A stretch of 64,000 nucleotides of DNA from Shouchella patagoniensis. Its GTDB lineage: Bacteria > Bacillota > Bacilli > Bacillales > Bacillaceae_D. The stretch covers positions 3,383,649 to 3,447,648 of the forward strand of contig NZ_KV917377.1 in the NCBI RefSeq assembly GCF_002019705.1, given 5' to 3'. The position numbers and the translations under genes are program-made. The notes under the pieces are model-generated. The model was not told where the DNA came from, did not search any database, and saw only the letters and a list, made by a program, of their open reading frames with translations. Of this stretch, positions 36,365-45,020 are shown piece by piece; positions within the stretch are counted from its first letter, which is position 1; each line of letters begins with the position of its first letter.

Positions 36365-36814
36365 ATGACCATTAGAGAAGCTAAGGTGGAAGAAGTAGAT
36401 CAAATAATTGATATATGGTATCGAAGTTCAGTGAAAGCCCATCAATTTATTGAAAGCACCTATTGGGAATCTCAAAAAAATGCAATGAAAGAAAAGTATC
36501 TTCCTATGTCTGAAACATATGTTGTCAGCCTTCAACATAACATGGTTGGTTTTCTTTCAATGGTAGAAGACTATATGGCTGCTCTGTTCATTGATGAGTC
36601 ATTTCAAGGTGAGGGATATGGAAAAGAGTTTGTTCGTTTTATAAAAGGCTGCAGGGAGAAAATAACGCTTAAAGTGTATAAAAAGAATAGTAAAGCTGTT
36701 CAATTCTATAAAAACCACGGCTTTGTTGTGGTCGATGAGTTTGTTGATCAGAATACATTGGAGCAAGAATATTTGATGGAATGGGTCAAATGTGACGAGG
36801 AAGAAGCCGGGTAA
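36365..36814 (+). CDS. GNAT-family N-acetyltransferase (YjaB-like)
   Basis: 149 residues. Acetyl-CoA loop in FQGEGYGKEFV and the C-terminal NSKAVQFYKNHGFVV are the GNAT hallmarks; the start MTIREAKVEEVDQIIDIWYRSS resembles YjaB-type acetyltransferases. ATG at 36365 follows AAAGGAGCG; the longer frame from 36344 has no ribosome site. Acceptor unknown. Confidence 0.82.
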   Translation: MTIREAKVEEVDQIIDIWYRSSVKAHQFIESTYWESQKNAMKEKYLPMSETYVVSLQHNMVGFLSMVEDYMAALFIDESFQGEGYGKEFVRFIKGCREKITLKVYKKNSKAVQFYKNHGFVVVDEFVDQNTLEQEYLMEWVKCDEEEAG

Positions 36815-36882
36815 ATAGAAGATTGATGGAGTAGAAAACGTGCTATATAATAAACAACTAATTACTAGGAGGATTGTTAAAG

Positions 36883-36927
36883 ATGATTTCAGGAAGATTA
36901 CGTAACGTAGCTTTGAACAATAGGTAA
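36883..36927 (+). CDS. Leader peptide of the ABC-F gene
   Basis: Fourteen codons (MISGRLRNVALNNR) with a strong AGGAGG ribosome site, 248 bases before the ABC-F start. Antibiotic-inducible ABC-F and Erm genes of Firmicutes use such peptides, where drug-stalled ribosomes change the leader fold. The role here is inferred from position. Confidence 0.6.
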   Translation: MISGRLRNVALNNR

Positions 36928-37027
36928 CTTCATATGTTCAAAGGCTCTGTTTTCATAAGCAGAGTAAACGGGAGTAGTCTGCACATTTTTTAATGATCCT
37001 CTACGGAAGTGAATAAGTATAAACCGG

Positions 37028-37136
37028 GAGAAAGGCAGAGAGGACTGTCTTTCTTTTTATGATGGATAGAAAGATCGATTTTTTCCTATTCTTTCGTTTA
37101 CTCAACCCACAGACAGGAGCCTGTCTGTGGGTTTTT
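37028..37136 (+). promoter_or_regulatory. Transcription attenuator of the ABC-F gene
   Basis: A 12-bp perfect terminator stem (CCCACAGACAGG with CCTGTCTGTGGG, 37106-37131) and T-run end just 38 bases before the coding start. Upstream, GGACTGTCT near 37050 can pair with the AGACAG of the terminator arm and form a competing hairpin, and GAGAAAG/CTTTCT around 37028-37060 can form another. This is the layout of VmlR/Vga-type attenuators. Confidence 0.65.
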
Positions 37137-37174
37137 ATGATTACACGCCTTTCATTAAAAGGACGTGTAAACGA

Positions 37175-38638
37175 ATGGAACAACTAACGTTAGAACTAAA
37201 AGACATTAAGGTCTCGTTTTTAGACAAAGTGGTATTAAATATAAAAAGCTTATCGGTTTATCAATTTGATCGAATTGGGATTGTTGGAAAGAATGGTGAA
37301 GGGAAAAGTACGTTGTTAAAAGTGATGAAAGGAGAAATTCAACCGATTAAAGGGAAGGTTAATCAGAAAGTTGAACTTGGGTATTTCAAACAAGTTGATT
37401 CCCCTTCGAGTCAAGAAGCTGATTATAAAGTGCTTAGTCAACTATCAGTACCTGACCATTATATTAGTGAGCTAAGTGGGGGTGAACAGACGAAGTTAAA
37501 ATTGGCTCAAGTGTTTTCTCATTACTACGAAGGTCTGCTTCTTGATGAACCGACAACCCACCTTGATGCGGACGGAGTTGATTTTTTGATTAAGGAGTTA
37601 ACGTACTACTATGGTTCTTTAATCGTTGTAAGTCATGACCGCTATCTACTTGATCAGGTGGTGACAAAAATATGGGAAGTAGAGCGCGGAAAGGTGACTG
37701 AGTACACGGGGAATTATTCTGACTATGTGGAACAGAAAGAGCTAGAGAAAAAGCAGCACTTGAAGAAGTACCAGAAGTACGAAAAAGATAGAAGTCGATT
37801 GCTTGCTGCTGCGGGAGAAAAAATGAAAAAAGCAGAGAAAGTGACTCTAGCAAATGCGTCAATGTCTAAAAAAGAAACAAAAACCCCGGCCAATCGGATG
37901 TTTATGACGAAATCAAAAGACACAAGTCAGAAAGCCATTCAACGGTCTGCAAAGGCATTGGAACAAAGAGCAAATCAATTAGAAGATGTAGAAGCTCCTG
38001 AAGCAGAAAAAGTGATTCGTTTTCAACAACCCACTACACTGCAAATGCATAACAAGTTTCCTGTTATGGGAGAGCATGTGCATCTTACAGTTGGTAAAAA
38101 GACTCTATTAGAAGAGGCGAGCTTTCAATTTCCTCTTGGCAAAACAATTGCCATAAAAGGGAATAACGGTTCAGGGAAATCAACATTGCTGAAGCATATT
38201 GTTGAGCAAGGTGATGGAATTGTGTTATCTCCAAAAGTGGTTTTTGGTTCGTATTGTCAACATGATTATCAATTCCAACGAGGAAAGACCGTAATAGGGT
38301 TTATGAAAGAGCAAAGTGAATATCAGGAAAGTAGAATTCGCTCTGTTCTTCATGCGATGGCGTTTACAGGAAATGATTTAATAAAAGATGTAAGTGAATT
38401 GAGTGGGGGTGAAGCGATCAGACTTACTCTCTGCCAGCTTTTTCTAGGTAGTTACAATGTGCTTATACTTGATGAACCAACCAATTTTCTTGATTTACAC
38501 AGTATGGCAGCATTAGAATCTTTTCTCTCCGCTTATTTAGGCACTGTCCTACTTGTAAGCCATGACCGAGCTTTCGTTGATCGTGTAGCTGATCATGTCT
38601 ATGAAATTGATAAGAAAGAGATGAAGCAAAGGTATTAA
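37175..38638 (+). CDS. ABC-F ribosomal protection protein (VmlR/Vga/Lsa-like)
   Basis: 487-residue cytoplasmic ATPase with two ABC domains and no membrane part. Domain 1: GKNGEGKST, LSGGEQT, LLLDEPTTHLD; domain 2: GNNGSGKST, LSGGEAI, LILDEPTNFLD. Between them lies a long charged linker (about 190-290; KKQHLKKYQKYEKDRSRLLAAAGEKMKKAEKV), the interdomain segment that reaches the ribosomal peptidyl-transferase centre. Length and linker match resistance ABC-F rather than EttA/Uup. Start at 37175 (AAAGGACG upstream). Expected spectrum lincosamide/streptogramin A/pleuromutilin is family knowledge. Confidence 0.85.
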   Translation: MEQLTLELKDIKVSFLDKVVLNIKSLSVYQFDRIGIVGKNGEGKSTLLKVMKGEIQPIKGKVNQKVELGYFKQVDSPSSQEADYKVLSQLSVPDHYISELSGGEQTKLKLAQVFSHYYEGLLLDEPTTHLDADGVDFLIKELTYYYGSLIVVSHDRYLLDQVVTKIWEVERGKVTEYTGNYSDYVEQKELEKKQHLKKYQKYEKDRSRLLAAAGEKMKKAEKVTLANASMSKKETKTPANRMFMTKSKDTSQKAIQRSAKALEQRANQLEDVEAPEAEKVIRFQQPTTLQMHNKFPVMGEHVHLTVGKKTLLEEASFQFPLGKTIAIKGNNGSGKSTLLKHIVEQGDGIVLSPKVVFGSYCQHDYQFQRGKTVIGFMKEQSEYQESRIRSVLHAMAFTGNDLIKDVSELSGGEAIRLTLCQLFLGSYNVLILDEPTNFLDLHSMAALESFLSAYLGTVLLVSHDRAFVDRVADHVYEIDKKEMKQRY

Positions 38639-38805
38639 TAGCTTCGTTTCCTTGGCGGAATCATTTCGACATGATCAGCAACAAGCACGGGCTGAGAATG
38701 TATTTGTGCTCATAGGGAAAAGAGTATAACGTTAGAAAGAGAGAGAAAGAAATCCGGGGTTTTAATCATTATAAAAGTATATGACAAAGAGAGGAATCAG
38801 TTAAA

Positions 38806-39090
38806 GTGACAAAAGAATTGAGAACGTGTAAAAAAGGTCATACGTATTATAAAAGCTCGGATTGTCCAACTTGTCCTACTTGTAATAAAAAGAATGGACC
38901 GACAAGTGGATTTTTGTCAAAACTTTCAGCACCTGCAAGGAATGCGTTAATTCATGTAGAGGTAACAACCTTGGAGGAATTATCAAGGTATATAGAGAAA
39001 GAAATTTTGAAGCTTCACGGTATTGGTCCTGCTTCATTACCTATTTTTAAACAAGCATTAGCAGAAAAAGGTCTTTCATTTAGAAAATAA
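38806..39090 (+). CDS. Zinc-ribbon plus RNA polymerase alpha-CTD-like HhH protein
   Basis: 94 residues beginning at GTG. The N-terminal third has the cysteine pattern CKKGHTYYKSSDCPTCPTC of a small zinc ribbon. The rest is a helix-hairpin-helix domain like the RpoA C-terminal domain (LSAPARNALIHVEVTTLEELSRY, then LHGIGPASLPIFKQAL). Such proteins are common in Bacillales and annotated as alpha-CTD-containing; whether it touches RNA polymerase or DNA is unknown. Ribosome site GAGAGGA is a little far from the start. Confidence 0.72.
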   Translation: MTKELRTCKKGHTYYKSSDCPTCPTCNKKNGPTSGFLSKLSAPARNALIHVEVTTLEELSRYIEKEILKLHGIGPASLPIFKQALAEKGLSFRK

Positions 39091-39154
39091 TCTTTCATTT
39101 TGTCATTGGTGAGCATTATGTGAAGACGAAGTTAACGGAAGATAATTTGGTTAA

Positions 39155-39604
39155 GTAAACGGAGGCGCTTTTGCGTTTGAACTAGCAATCGAATGTCCTG
39201 TAGTAGGAGCTATCTCCATGTGTGCACCAGTTCAGGGGAAGAGGGAAGATGATTTATACGAGCGAGTTCAAGCATAGAGCCATTCCTATTCCAAGATTGC
39301 TGGAGAAAGAGAAAAACAAATAGATCAGTTAATGAAGATGCTTGCTTTAAGAAGGTTAAAGGAATTTTTAGATCATTTAGGAGAAGAGCTGTCAAAAATT
39401 GATAGGCCGCTGTTAGTCGTGCAAGGCCAATTAGATGATGAGTTGTATCAAGAAAGCGCGACACGTATTTATGAACAAGCAAAGTCAAAGGAAAAACAAC
39501 TGCTCTGGTACAAGGAATCGGGACATATTATTACGTTTGATAAGGAGAAAGATCAGGTACACGAAGATGTTTTCCGCTTTTTAGAAGAGCTAGATTGGGC
39601 TTAA
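39155..39604 (+). pseudogene. Truncated carboxylesterase (Est30-like) with internal stop
   Basis: The frame starts after TAA with VNGGAFAFELAIECPVVGAI, continues through SMCAPVQGKRE and DLYERVQA, meets TAG at 39275-39277, then continues to 39604 with RPLLVVQGQLDDELYQ and WYKESGHIITFDKEKDQVHEDVF. These match the second half of the Bacillus/Geobacillus Est30-type carboxylesterase, with catalytic Asp and His present. The nucleophile serine region is lost. Non-functional. Confidence 0.75.
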
Positions 39605-39674
39605 TATAGCTAAGGTAGAAAACGTACAGTGAGTGAGAGTGTGCGTTTTTTCTTAAAAAGTTCTCTAAGGGCTC

Positions 39675-39703
39675 TTGACAAATAAAGCGCTTTCAATTAT
39701 TGT
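39675..39703 (+). promoter_or_regulatory. Promoter with overlapping cre (CcpA) site for the lacI-type gene
   Basis: TTGACA (39675-39680), 17 bases, TATTGT (39698-39703). The spacer carries AAAGCGCTTT (39684-39693); the minus strand reads TTGAAAGCGCTTTA, close to the catabolite responsive element TGWAARCGYTWNCW. CcpA binding here would repress by occluding polymerase. Confidence 0.65.
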
Positions 39704-39778
39704 ATGAACAACATCGTTTAGAAGATAAACAAAGGTGGTGGCTCATTTTGTAGCTATTAGAACATCTTTTCGCTATAA

Positions 39779-39796
39779 TTGATGATCGATAATCAA
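39779..39796. promoter_or_regulatory. Operator palindrome, copy 1 (LacI-type)
   Basis: TTGATGATCGATAATCAA, an 18-bp near-perfect palindrome centred on ATCGAT. It lies between the promoter and the regulator gene and overlaps a TATAAT. The identical 18 bases recur at 40891-40908. Confidence 0.7.
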
Positions 39797-39830
39797 TTAT
39801 CAAACAATGATTGACGAGAATGGTGATCGT

Positions 39831-40838
39831 ATGAAAGTGACTGCAAAAGCAATTTCAAAAGAGTTAGGTATTTCCATTGCAACAGTCGATCGGGTGTTAA
39901 ACAACCGACCAAACGTAAGCAACAAAATGAGAAATCGTGTTTTGGAAAAGGCTGAAGAACTTGGCTATGTACCAAATCGAATGGCAAGTATGCTTTCAAA
40001 GAAAGTCACATTTACAGTAGCAATTATTTACCGAGAATATCCAGCCTACTTTTGGGAGCAGGTGGAACTTGGAATCGACCAAGCGGGACAGGAACTTCGA
40101 GATTATGGCGTGACTGTACATAAATGGCGACTTCCATGGCATGAGTTTTTCTCAAACCCAGATTCAATCCGTGAGTTAATAAAAAGCGGGACGTATGATG
40201 CGTTTGCGATTGCTGGTGGAGATACTGCTTTGGTTCAATTGCTTGATTCATCTGAAGTTCCTTATTGTACGTTTAATGAAGATGCGTTAAACAGCAATCG
40301 ACAGTTTTATGTTGGATCGGATTATCAGCAGGCGGGAAAACTGGCGGCAGAGTTATTAGCAAAGTTAGTAGTACCTAAAGGGAAAATAGGGGTGCTAGCA
40401 AATGTACCGAAAGAGCAAACGCTTCAAGTAAAAGAGAAATTGACAGGGTTTAAAAAGGGGCTTGAGGAATACGGTTTAACAATTGCAGAGGTCATTTGGG
40501 AAGAGATGCCGTTCAAAGGAAAAGACATCCTTGATAAGCTCCGGCAGTTTGATGGGTTGTATATTGCGACAGCTGAATTAGGGGAAATTGCAGAAGAACT
40601 CTATCGGGGTGGACACAAGCTTCAAGCACTTGTTGGCCACGATATGAATGAAGTGGTTTATAAACATCTCCATTCAAATACGATATCAGCGACGATTACT
40701 CAAGATCCAGTCAGTCAAGGCTATTTGGCTATCAAAAAGCTCTTTGATTTTTTTATCTTAGAAGATCAATCGGCAAATCATACTCATTTGACAAAATTAG
40801 AAGTTGTACTAAAAGGCAACGCGTCATTTTATTTATAA
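39831..40838 (+). CDS. LacI-family transcriptional regulator
   Basis: 335 residues. HTH and hinge are clear: KAISKELGISIATVDRVLNNRPNVSNKMRNRV and GYVPNRMASML; the sensor is a periplasmic-binding-like domain with GSDYQQAGKLAAELL. Within the family the IATVDRVLN and Q-GYLAIKKL features resemble regulators of uronate or inositol-like sugars, but the effector cannot be called. ATG at 39831 chosen because GGTGAT precedes it and the HTH starts at once. Likely self-regulated through the palindrome at 39779 and controlling the operon from 40932. Confidence 0.87.
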   Translation: MKVTAKAISKELGISIATVDRVLNNRPNVSNKMRNRVLEKAEELGYVPNRMASMLSKKVTFTVAIIYREYPAYFWEQVELGIDQAGQELRDYGVTVHKWRLPWHEFFSNPDSIRELIKSGTYDAFAIAGGDTALVQLLDSSEVPYCTFNEDALNSNRQFYVGSDYQQAGKLAAELLAKLVVPKGKIGVLANVPKEQTLQVKEKLTGFKKGLEEYGLTIAEVIWEEMPFKGKDILDKLRQFDGLYIATAELGEIAEELYRGGHKLQALVGHDMNEVVYKHLHSNTISATITQDPVSQGYLAIKKLFDFFILEDQSANHTHLTKLEVVLKGNASFYL

Positions 40839-40890
40839 CAAGAAAAGAGAAACCTCTGTTATAAAGACAGAGTGACTCTTTTGTCGTTTT

Positions 40891-40908
40891 TTGATGATCG
40901 ATAATCAA
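40891..40908. promoter_or_regulatory. Operator palindrome, copy 2, ahead of the sugar operon
   Basis: The same 18 bases as at 39779-39796, 23 bases before the oxidoreductase start. An intervening short hairpin after the lacI stop (ACCTCTGTT/AGACAGAGT region) may be a weak terminator. Confidence 0.7.
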
Positions 40909-40931
40909 TTTTCAGATAATGGGAGGATTCT

Positions 40932-41948
40932 ATGAAAAGAGAAAAAGTGCGTGTGATTCAAGTTGGTGTTGGTGGTTTTGGACAATCATGGCTGGAATTA
41001 ATGGTTGGCTATGAGGAAGTGGAAGTTGTCGCTGCGGTTGATCAATTAGAAGCGAATTTGAAAAATGTTACAGAACTCTATGGTTCTTCGATTAGTACCT
41101 TTACCGATTTAAGTGAAGCGATTAAACAAACGAAAGCTGACATTGTCTTTATTATTACTCCTCCTGTTACTCATGCACCTTTAGCAAAGCAAGCGATTGA
41201 AAACGGGTTACATGTGGTGATGGAAAAACCGTTAACAAATACGATGGCTGAAGCAGAAGATTTGCTTGCTTTTGTTCGTCATCATCACTCAAAAGTAATG
41301 GTAAGTCAAAATTATCGTTGGAACCCGCAAATTCAAACCGTTAAGAAACTTGTTGAGCAAGGGGCAATTGGAGAAATTGAATATGGCGATTATTATTTTA
41401 ACCGGGCGACCCGATTTGGTGGTTGGCGTGACGAATACGAAGATATTCTCTTACAAGACATGGCGATTCATCACTTTGATATTTTGCGCTTTTTGCTTGG
41501 AAAAGAAGTGACTGAGATTAGCGCTCATAGTTTTCGGCCTACATGGAGTTGGTTTAAAGGCATGCCTCATGCGAATGTGGCGCTTTTATTTGATGGAACG
41601 ACCCCAATTAATTACATTGGTCGCTGGGCAGGGAAAGGACGCCAAACGCCGTGGAATGGTGAATTACGTCTTGTTGGTGAGAAAGGGGCAGTGGAACTAA
41701 TTAATGATGAAGTATTTTTCTATAAAGATGAAGAGCAAGAGCCAGAGAAAATTCCTCTCATTGAACAAGCGCTCCCAGACAGATTGTTATCGCTTCAGTC
41801 ATTTATCGAAGCTATCCGACATGATGTAGAACCACCAACTTCGATTGTAGATAATATAAAAAGCCTAGCTGTTACTGATGCCGCCATCAAGGCTGCGAAA
41901 ACGGGAGTAAAACAAACAGTCAAAGGCGCTGAAACAACAACTGGTTGA
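40932..41948 (+). CDS. Gfo/Idh/MocA-family oxidoreductase
   Basis: 338-residue NAD(P)-dependent sugar dehydrogenase. Rossmann motif VGVGGFGQSW (about 10-19), TPPVTHAPLA, the family lysine in VVMEKPLTNT, and the catalytic-domain pattern LLQDMAIHHFDILRFLLG with the conserved D-x-x-x-H. First gene of an operon with an ABC importer and a sugar isomerase, so it probably oxidises or epimerises the imported sugar. Substrate unknown. Ribosome site GGGAGGA. Confidence 0.88.
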   Translation: MKREKVRVIQVGVGGFGQSWLELMVGYEEVEVVAAVDQLEANLKNVTELYGSSISTFTDLSEAIKQTKADIVFIITPPVTHAPLAKQAIENGLHVVMEKPLTNTMAEAEDLLAFVRHHHSKVMVSQNYRWNPQIQTVKKLVEQGAIGEIEYGDYYFNRATRFGGWRDEYEDILLQDMAIHHFDILRFLLGKEVTEISAHSFRPTWSWFKGMPHANVALLFDGTTPINYIGRWAGKGRQTPWNGELRLVGEKGAVELINDEVFFYKDEEQEPEKIPLIEQALPDRLLSLQSFIEAIRHDVEPPTSIVDNIKSLAVTDAAIKAAKTGVKQTVKGAETTTG

Positions 41949-42000
41949 TCAAGCTTAGTAAGCTGCTACTCTGTAAAGACAAATTATGGAGGTTTAAACC

Positions 42001-43224
42001 ATGAGAAAAGCCCTTTTAATGGGATCATTTGCCGTAATCGCTCTAACGATGGGCTGCGCGAACACGACGTCAAGTGAAAAAACGACACTGAGTTGGTGGG
42101 ATACATACGGTAGTAGAGACGGTACTGATGTATCAGTAATCAATGCAATTGAAAAATTTGAGGATGCGAACCCAGACATAGCTATTGAGCGAGTATCAGT
42201 ACCATTTTCTGAAATGCAGCGCAAGTTGTTGTTAGCGATGGTTGGAGGCGAGCTTCCGGATATTATGATTGTCGATAACCCAAATCATCAAGCATTAGCA
42301 GCTGCCGGCGCGTTAGCAGATTTGACCAGTTTTGTTGAGGAATGGGGAGAAGCAGACCTCTATTTCGAAGGGCCTTGGGAGTCAACGATGTACCAAGGTC
42401 GTAACTATGGATTGCCGTTTGGTAGCAATAACTTGGCGTTATTCTATAACGAAGAAGTGCTTGCTGATATTGGAGTAGATCCACCAGAAACATGGGATGA
42501 ACTAATGGAAACGGCAGAAGCGTTAACTGAAACGGACATAAACTACCCACTTTCCGTTGCTGCTGTACAAAGTGAGGAAGGATCTTTTCAATTCTTACCG
42601 TTTTTATGGCAAGCAGGAGGAGATTTAGATCAGTTGCGCAGTGATGAAACGGCGGAAGCATTATCGCTTTGGAAGGATATGATTGACCAAGGCTATATGT
42701 CGCGTGAAGTGCTGACGCTGAATCAACAAGATGTGGCGATGCAGTTTGTGAATGGAAGCACAGCGATGATGGTTAACGGGACATGGCAAGTCGAGCAGTT
42801 ACGTGATTCCCTTGACTTTGATTGGGGTGTTGTTCCTCTACCTGCTAAGGAAGAACAAGCAACTGCGATTGGCGGTGAGAACTTCGCTATTGGCAGCTCG
42901 TCTGACCATATTGAAGAAGCATGGCAAGTCCTTTCGTTTTTACAAGAGGAAGAGGTTTTGCTAGAGATGGTTCAAGCGAAAAACTATTTACCTGCAAGAG
43001 AAGATTTAATTGAGAATCCATATTGGCAAGATGACGAGTATTATCAGGCTTTTGCGACAAGTATGGAGTTCGCTCGCCCCCGTGCTTATGGTGAGCAATA
43101 TCCTGCCATTTCAAATGAAGTCCAAAACATGATCCAAGGAGTCTTAAGTGGATCACAAGAGATGGATGAGGCAATTAATCGTACAGCGACAGAGGTAGAG
43201 GCGTTGTTTGAGTTAAACCAGTAA
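42001..43224 (+). CDS. Carbohydrate ABC transporter substrate-binding lipoprotein
   Basis: 407 residues. Signal ends at MGC (Cys19). The mature part has the family-1 solute-binding pattern: LSWWDTYGSRDG start, LPDIMIVDNPNHQALAAAGAL, GLPFGSNNLALFYNEEVL and ETWDELMETAEAL. Membrane-anchored receptor for a sugar or oligosaccharide, working with the two permeases that follow. No ATPase gene is in the operon; a shared MsmX-type ATPase is presumed. Confidence 0.9.
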   Translation: MRKALLMGSFAVIALTMGCANTTSSEKTTLSWWDTYGSRDGTDVSVINAIEKFEDANPDIAIERVSVPFSEMQRKLLLAMVGGELPDIMIVDNPNHQALAAAGALADLTSFVEEWGEADLYFEGPWESTMYQGRNYGLPFGSNNLALFYNEEVLADIGVDPPETWDELMETAEALTETDINYPLSVAAVQSEEGSFQFLPFLWQAGGDLDQLRSDETAEALSLWKDMIDQGYMSREVLTLNQQDVAMQFVNGSTAMMVNGTWQVEQLRDSLDFDWGVVPLPAKEEQATAIGGENFAIGSSSDHIEEAWQVLSFLQEEEVLLEMVQAKNYLPAREDLIENPYWQDDEYYQAFATSMEFARPRAYGEQYPAISNEVQNMIQGVLSGSQEMDEAINRTATEVEALFELNQ

Positions 43225-43241
43225 AGGAAGGGGTGAGGATC

Positions 43242-44171
43242 ATGCAGCCGAGCAAAGCAGAATGGGGCACGCCGTCAGTTCGACAAAAGAAAAACATTTT
43301 TAAAACATATGGCAATTACTTGTTTGTCTTACCAGGGTTGCTGTTTCTAACCGTATTTATGTTGTTTCCAATTGCATACAATGTGTTTTTAACCTTTAAA
43401 AATGTAACCGTATTCAATATTATGTCCGGTTCTGATTTTATCTGGTTTGACAATTATTTAACCGTATTATCGGATCCGATTTTTTTGTCCTCGATTTGGA
43501 ATTCCATCATATTTACAAGTCTCTGTCTTGTGTTTCAATTTCTAATTGGACTCACTTTGGCCTTGTTCTTTAATCGGAAATTTCCAGGTAGGGGCATCAT
43601 GCGTTCTCTTATTTTAATGGCATGGATGATTCCGCTTGTTATCACAGGAAATTTATTTCAATGGATGTTTGCTGGGGAGTACGGCATTATTAATCATTTC
43701 CTCATGTGGATCGGTTTTATTCAAGAGCCGATTTATTGGGTGTCAAATGAAAATACCGCTCTTTATAGCACCATTATTGCAAATATTTGGATTGGCATTC
43801 CGTTTAACATGGTTATTTTATTGGCGGCACTTCAATCGTTGCCGGTAGAAGTGTATGAAGCAGCACGAGTGGACGGAGCATCTAAGGCAAGACAGTTGTT
43901 TTCGATTACGCTGCCTTTGTTAAAACCGACCTTGTTTATCCTCGTTATGCTTGGGATCATTTATACCTTTAAAGTGTTTGACATTATTTTAATCATGACA
44001 CAAGGTGGACCAGTTTACTCGTCTACAGTTGTTCCTTTTTATGCCTATGAACAAGCTTTCATCCATTACAACTTTAGTATTGGCGCTACGATTACAACCA
44101 TCATGTTGTTTATGTTAATCGTCGTCTCGCTAGTGTACTTGTATTTTGTTAATAAGGAGGAAACAGAATGA
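43242..44171 (+). CDS. Carbohydrate ABC transporter permease (MalF/UgpA type)
   Basis: 309 residues with six membrane segments. The EAA loop that docks on the ATPase is visible as YEAARVDGASKARQLFSITLPLLKP. I use the ATG at 43242, behind GGAAGGGGTGAGG, rather than the GTG at 43233. Overlaps the next permease gene by 4 bases (ATGA). Confidence 0.9.
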   Translation: MQPSKAEWGTPSVRQKKNIFKTYGNYLFVLPGLLFLTVFMLFPIAYNVFLTFKNVTVFNIMSGSDFIWFDNYLTVLSDPIFLSSIWNSIIFTSLCLVFQFLIGLTLALFFNRKFPGRGIMRSLILMAWMIPLVITGNLFQWMFAGEYGIINHFLMWIGFIQEPIYWVSNENTALYSTIIANIWIGIPFNMVILLAALQSLPVEVYEAARVDGASKARQLFSITLPLLKPTLFILVMLGIIYTFKVFDIILIMTQGGPVYSSTVVPFYAYEQAFIHYNFSIGATITTIMLFMLIVVSLVYLYFVNKEETE

Positions 44172-45001
44172 AAAATCGATTTTGGCAGAGCCAATCCGTT
44201 GCAACCGTGATCGCGCTATTCTCAACGATGCTCTTTTTGTTTCCTGTTTATTGGATGTTTACAACATCGATTAAACCGATGTCTTCCATTTTTTCCGTTC
44301 CACCAGAATTGGTTCCATCAAATGTAACCGCAGAGGCGTACACAGAAAATATTCTTAGAAACCCTGATCTACTCGGTTACTTTGGGAATAGCATCATCAT
44401 TGCAGGCGGAACTCTATTATTAACTTTATTGCTTGCCGCACCAATCGCCTATGCTTTGGCAAGGCTTGATATAAAAGGAAAGGGACCGATTATTGGAATC
44501 ATGTTGGTGACTCAGATGTTACCGAGTATTATGTTGGCGTTGCCATTTTTCTTGTTGTTTTCATCGTTAGGGTTATTGAATAGCTTCCCTGCACTAATCT
44601 TGGCAAATACAACCACCGCAATGCCTTTTGCGATACTAGTGCTGCGTCCATTCTTCATGTCGATCCCTAAAGGCTTAGAAGAAGCAGCTGCCATTGATGG
44701 GAGCAATCGATTCTTCACCTTTGTTCGAATCATTTTGCCACTTGCTAAACCTGGTTTACTGACAGTGGGCTTATTTGCTTTCTTGTTTGCTTGGGGTGAC
44801 TTGTTATTTGCGCTCATTTTAACGACAGATGAAAGCATTCGCCCACTAACACTTTATCTGTTTACATTTATCGGTCAATACGGGACAGATTGGAACAGTT
44901 TAATGGCCGTTTCATTTGTTGCGGTCATTCCAATCATTCTCATATTTATTTTCTTCCAAAAGCATATCGTCGAAGGAATTGCATCTGGATCAATGAAATA
45001 A
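44168..45001 (+). CDS. Carbohydrate ABC transporter permease (MalG/UgpE type)
   Basis: 277 residues, six membrane segments, EAA loop EEAAAIDGSNRFFTFVRIILPLAKP. Second half of the membrane channel. Ribosome site AAGGAGG lies inside the end of the preceding gene and the starts and stops overlap, so the two subunits are translationally coupled. The isomerase gene follows after 19 bases. Confidence 0.9.
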   Translation: MKNRFWQSQSVATVIALFSTMLFLFPVYWMFTTSIKPMSSIFSVPPELVPSNVTAEAYTENILRNPDLLGYFGNSIIIAGGTLLLTLLLAAPIAYALARLDIKGKGPIIGIMLVTQMLPSIMLALPFFLLFSSLGLLNSFPALILANTTTAMPFAILVLRPFFMSIPKGLEEAAAIDGSNRFFTFVRIILPLAKPGLLTVGLFAFLFAWGDLLFALILTTDESIRPLTLYLFTFIGQYGTDWNSLMAVSFVAVIPIILIFIFFQKHIVEGIASGSMK

Positions 45002-45020
45002 TAATAGGAGGGTTTTACTA

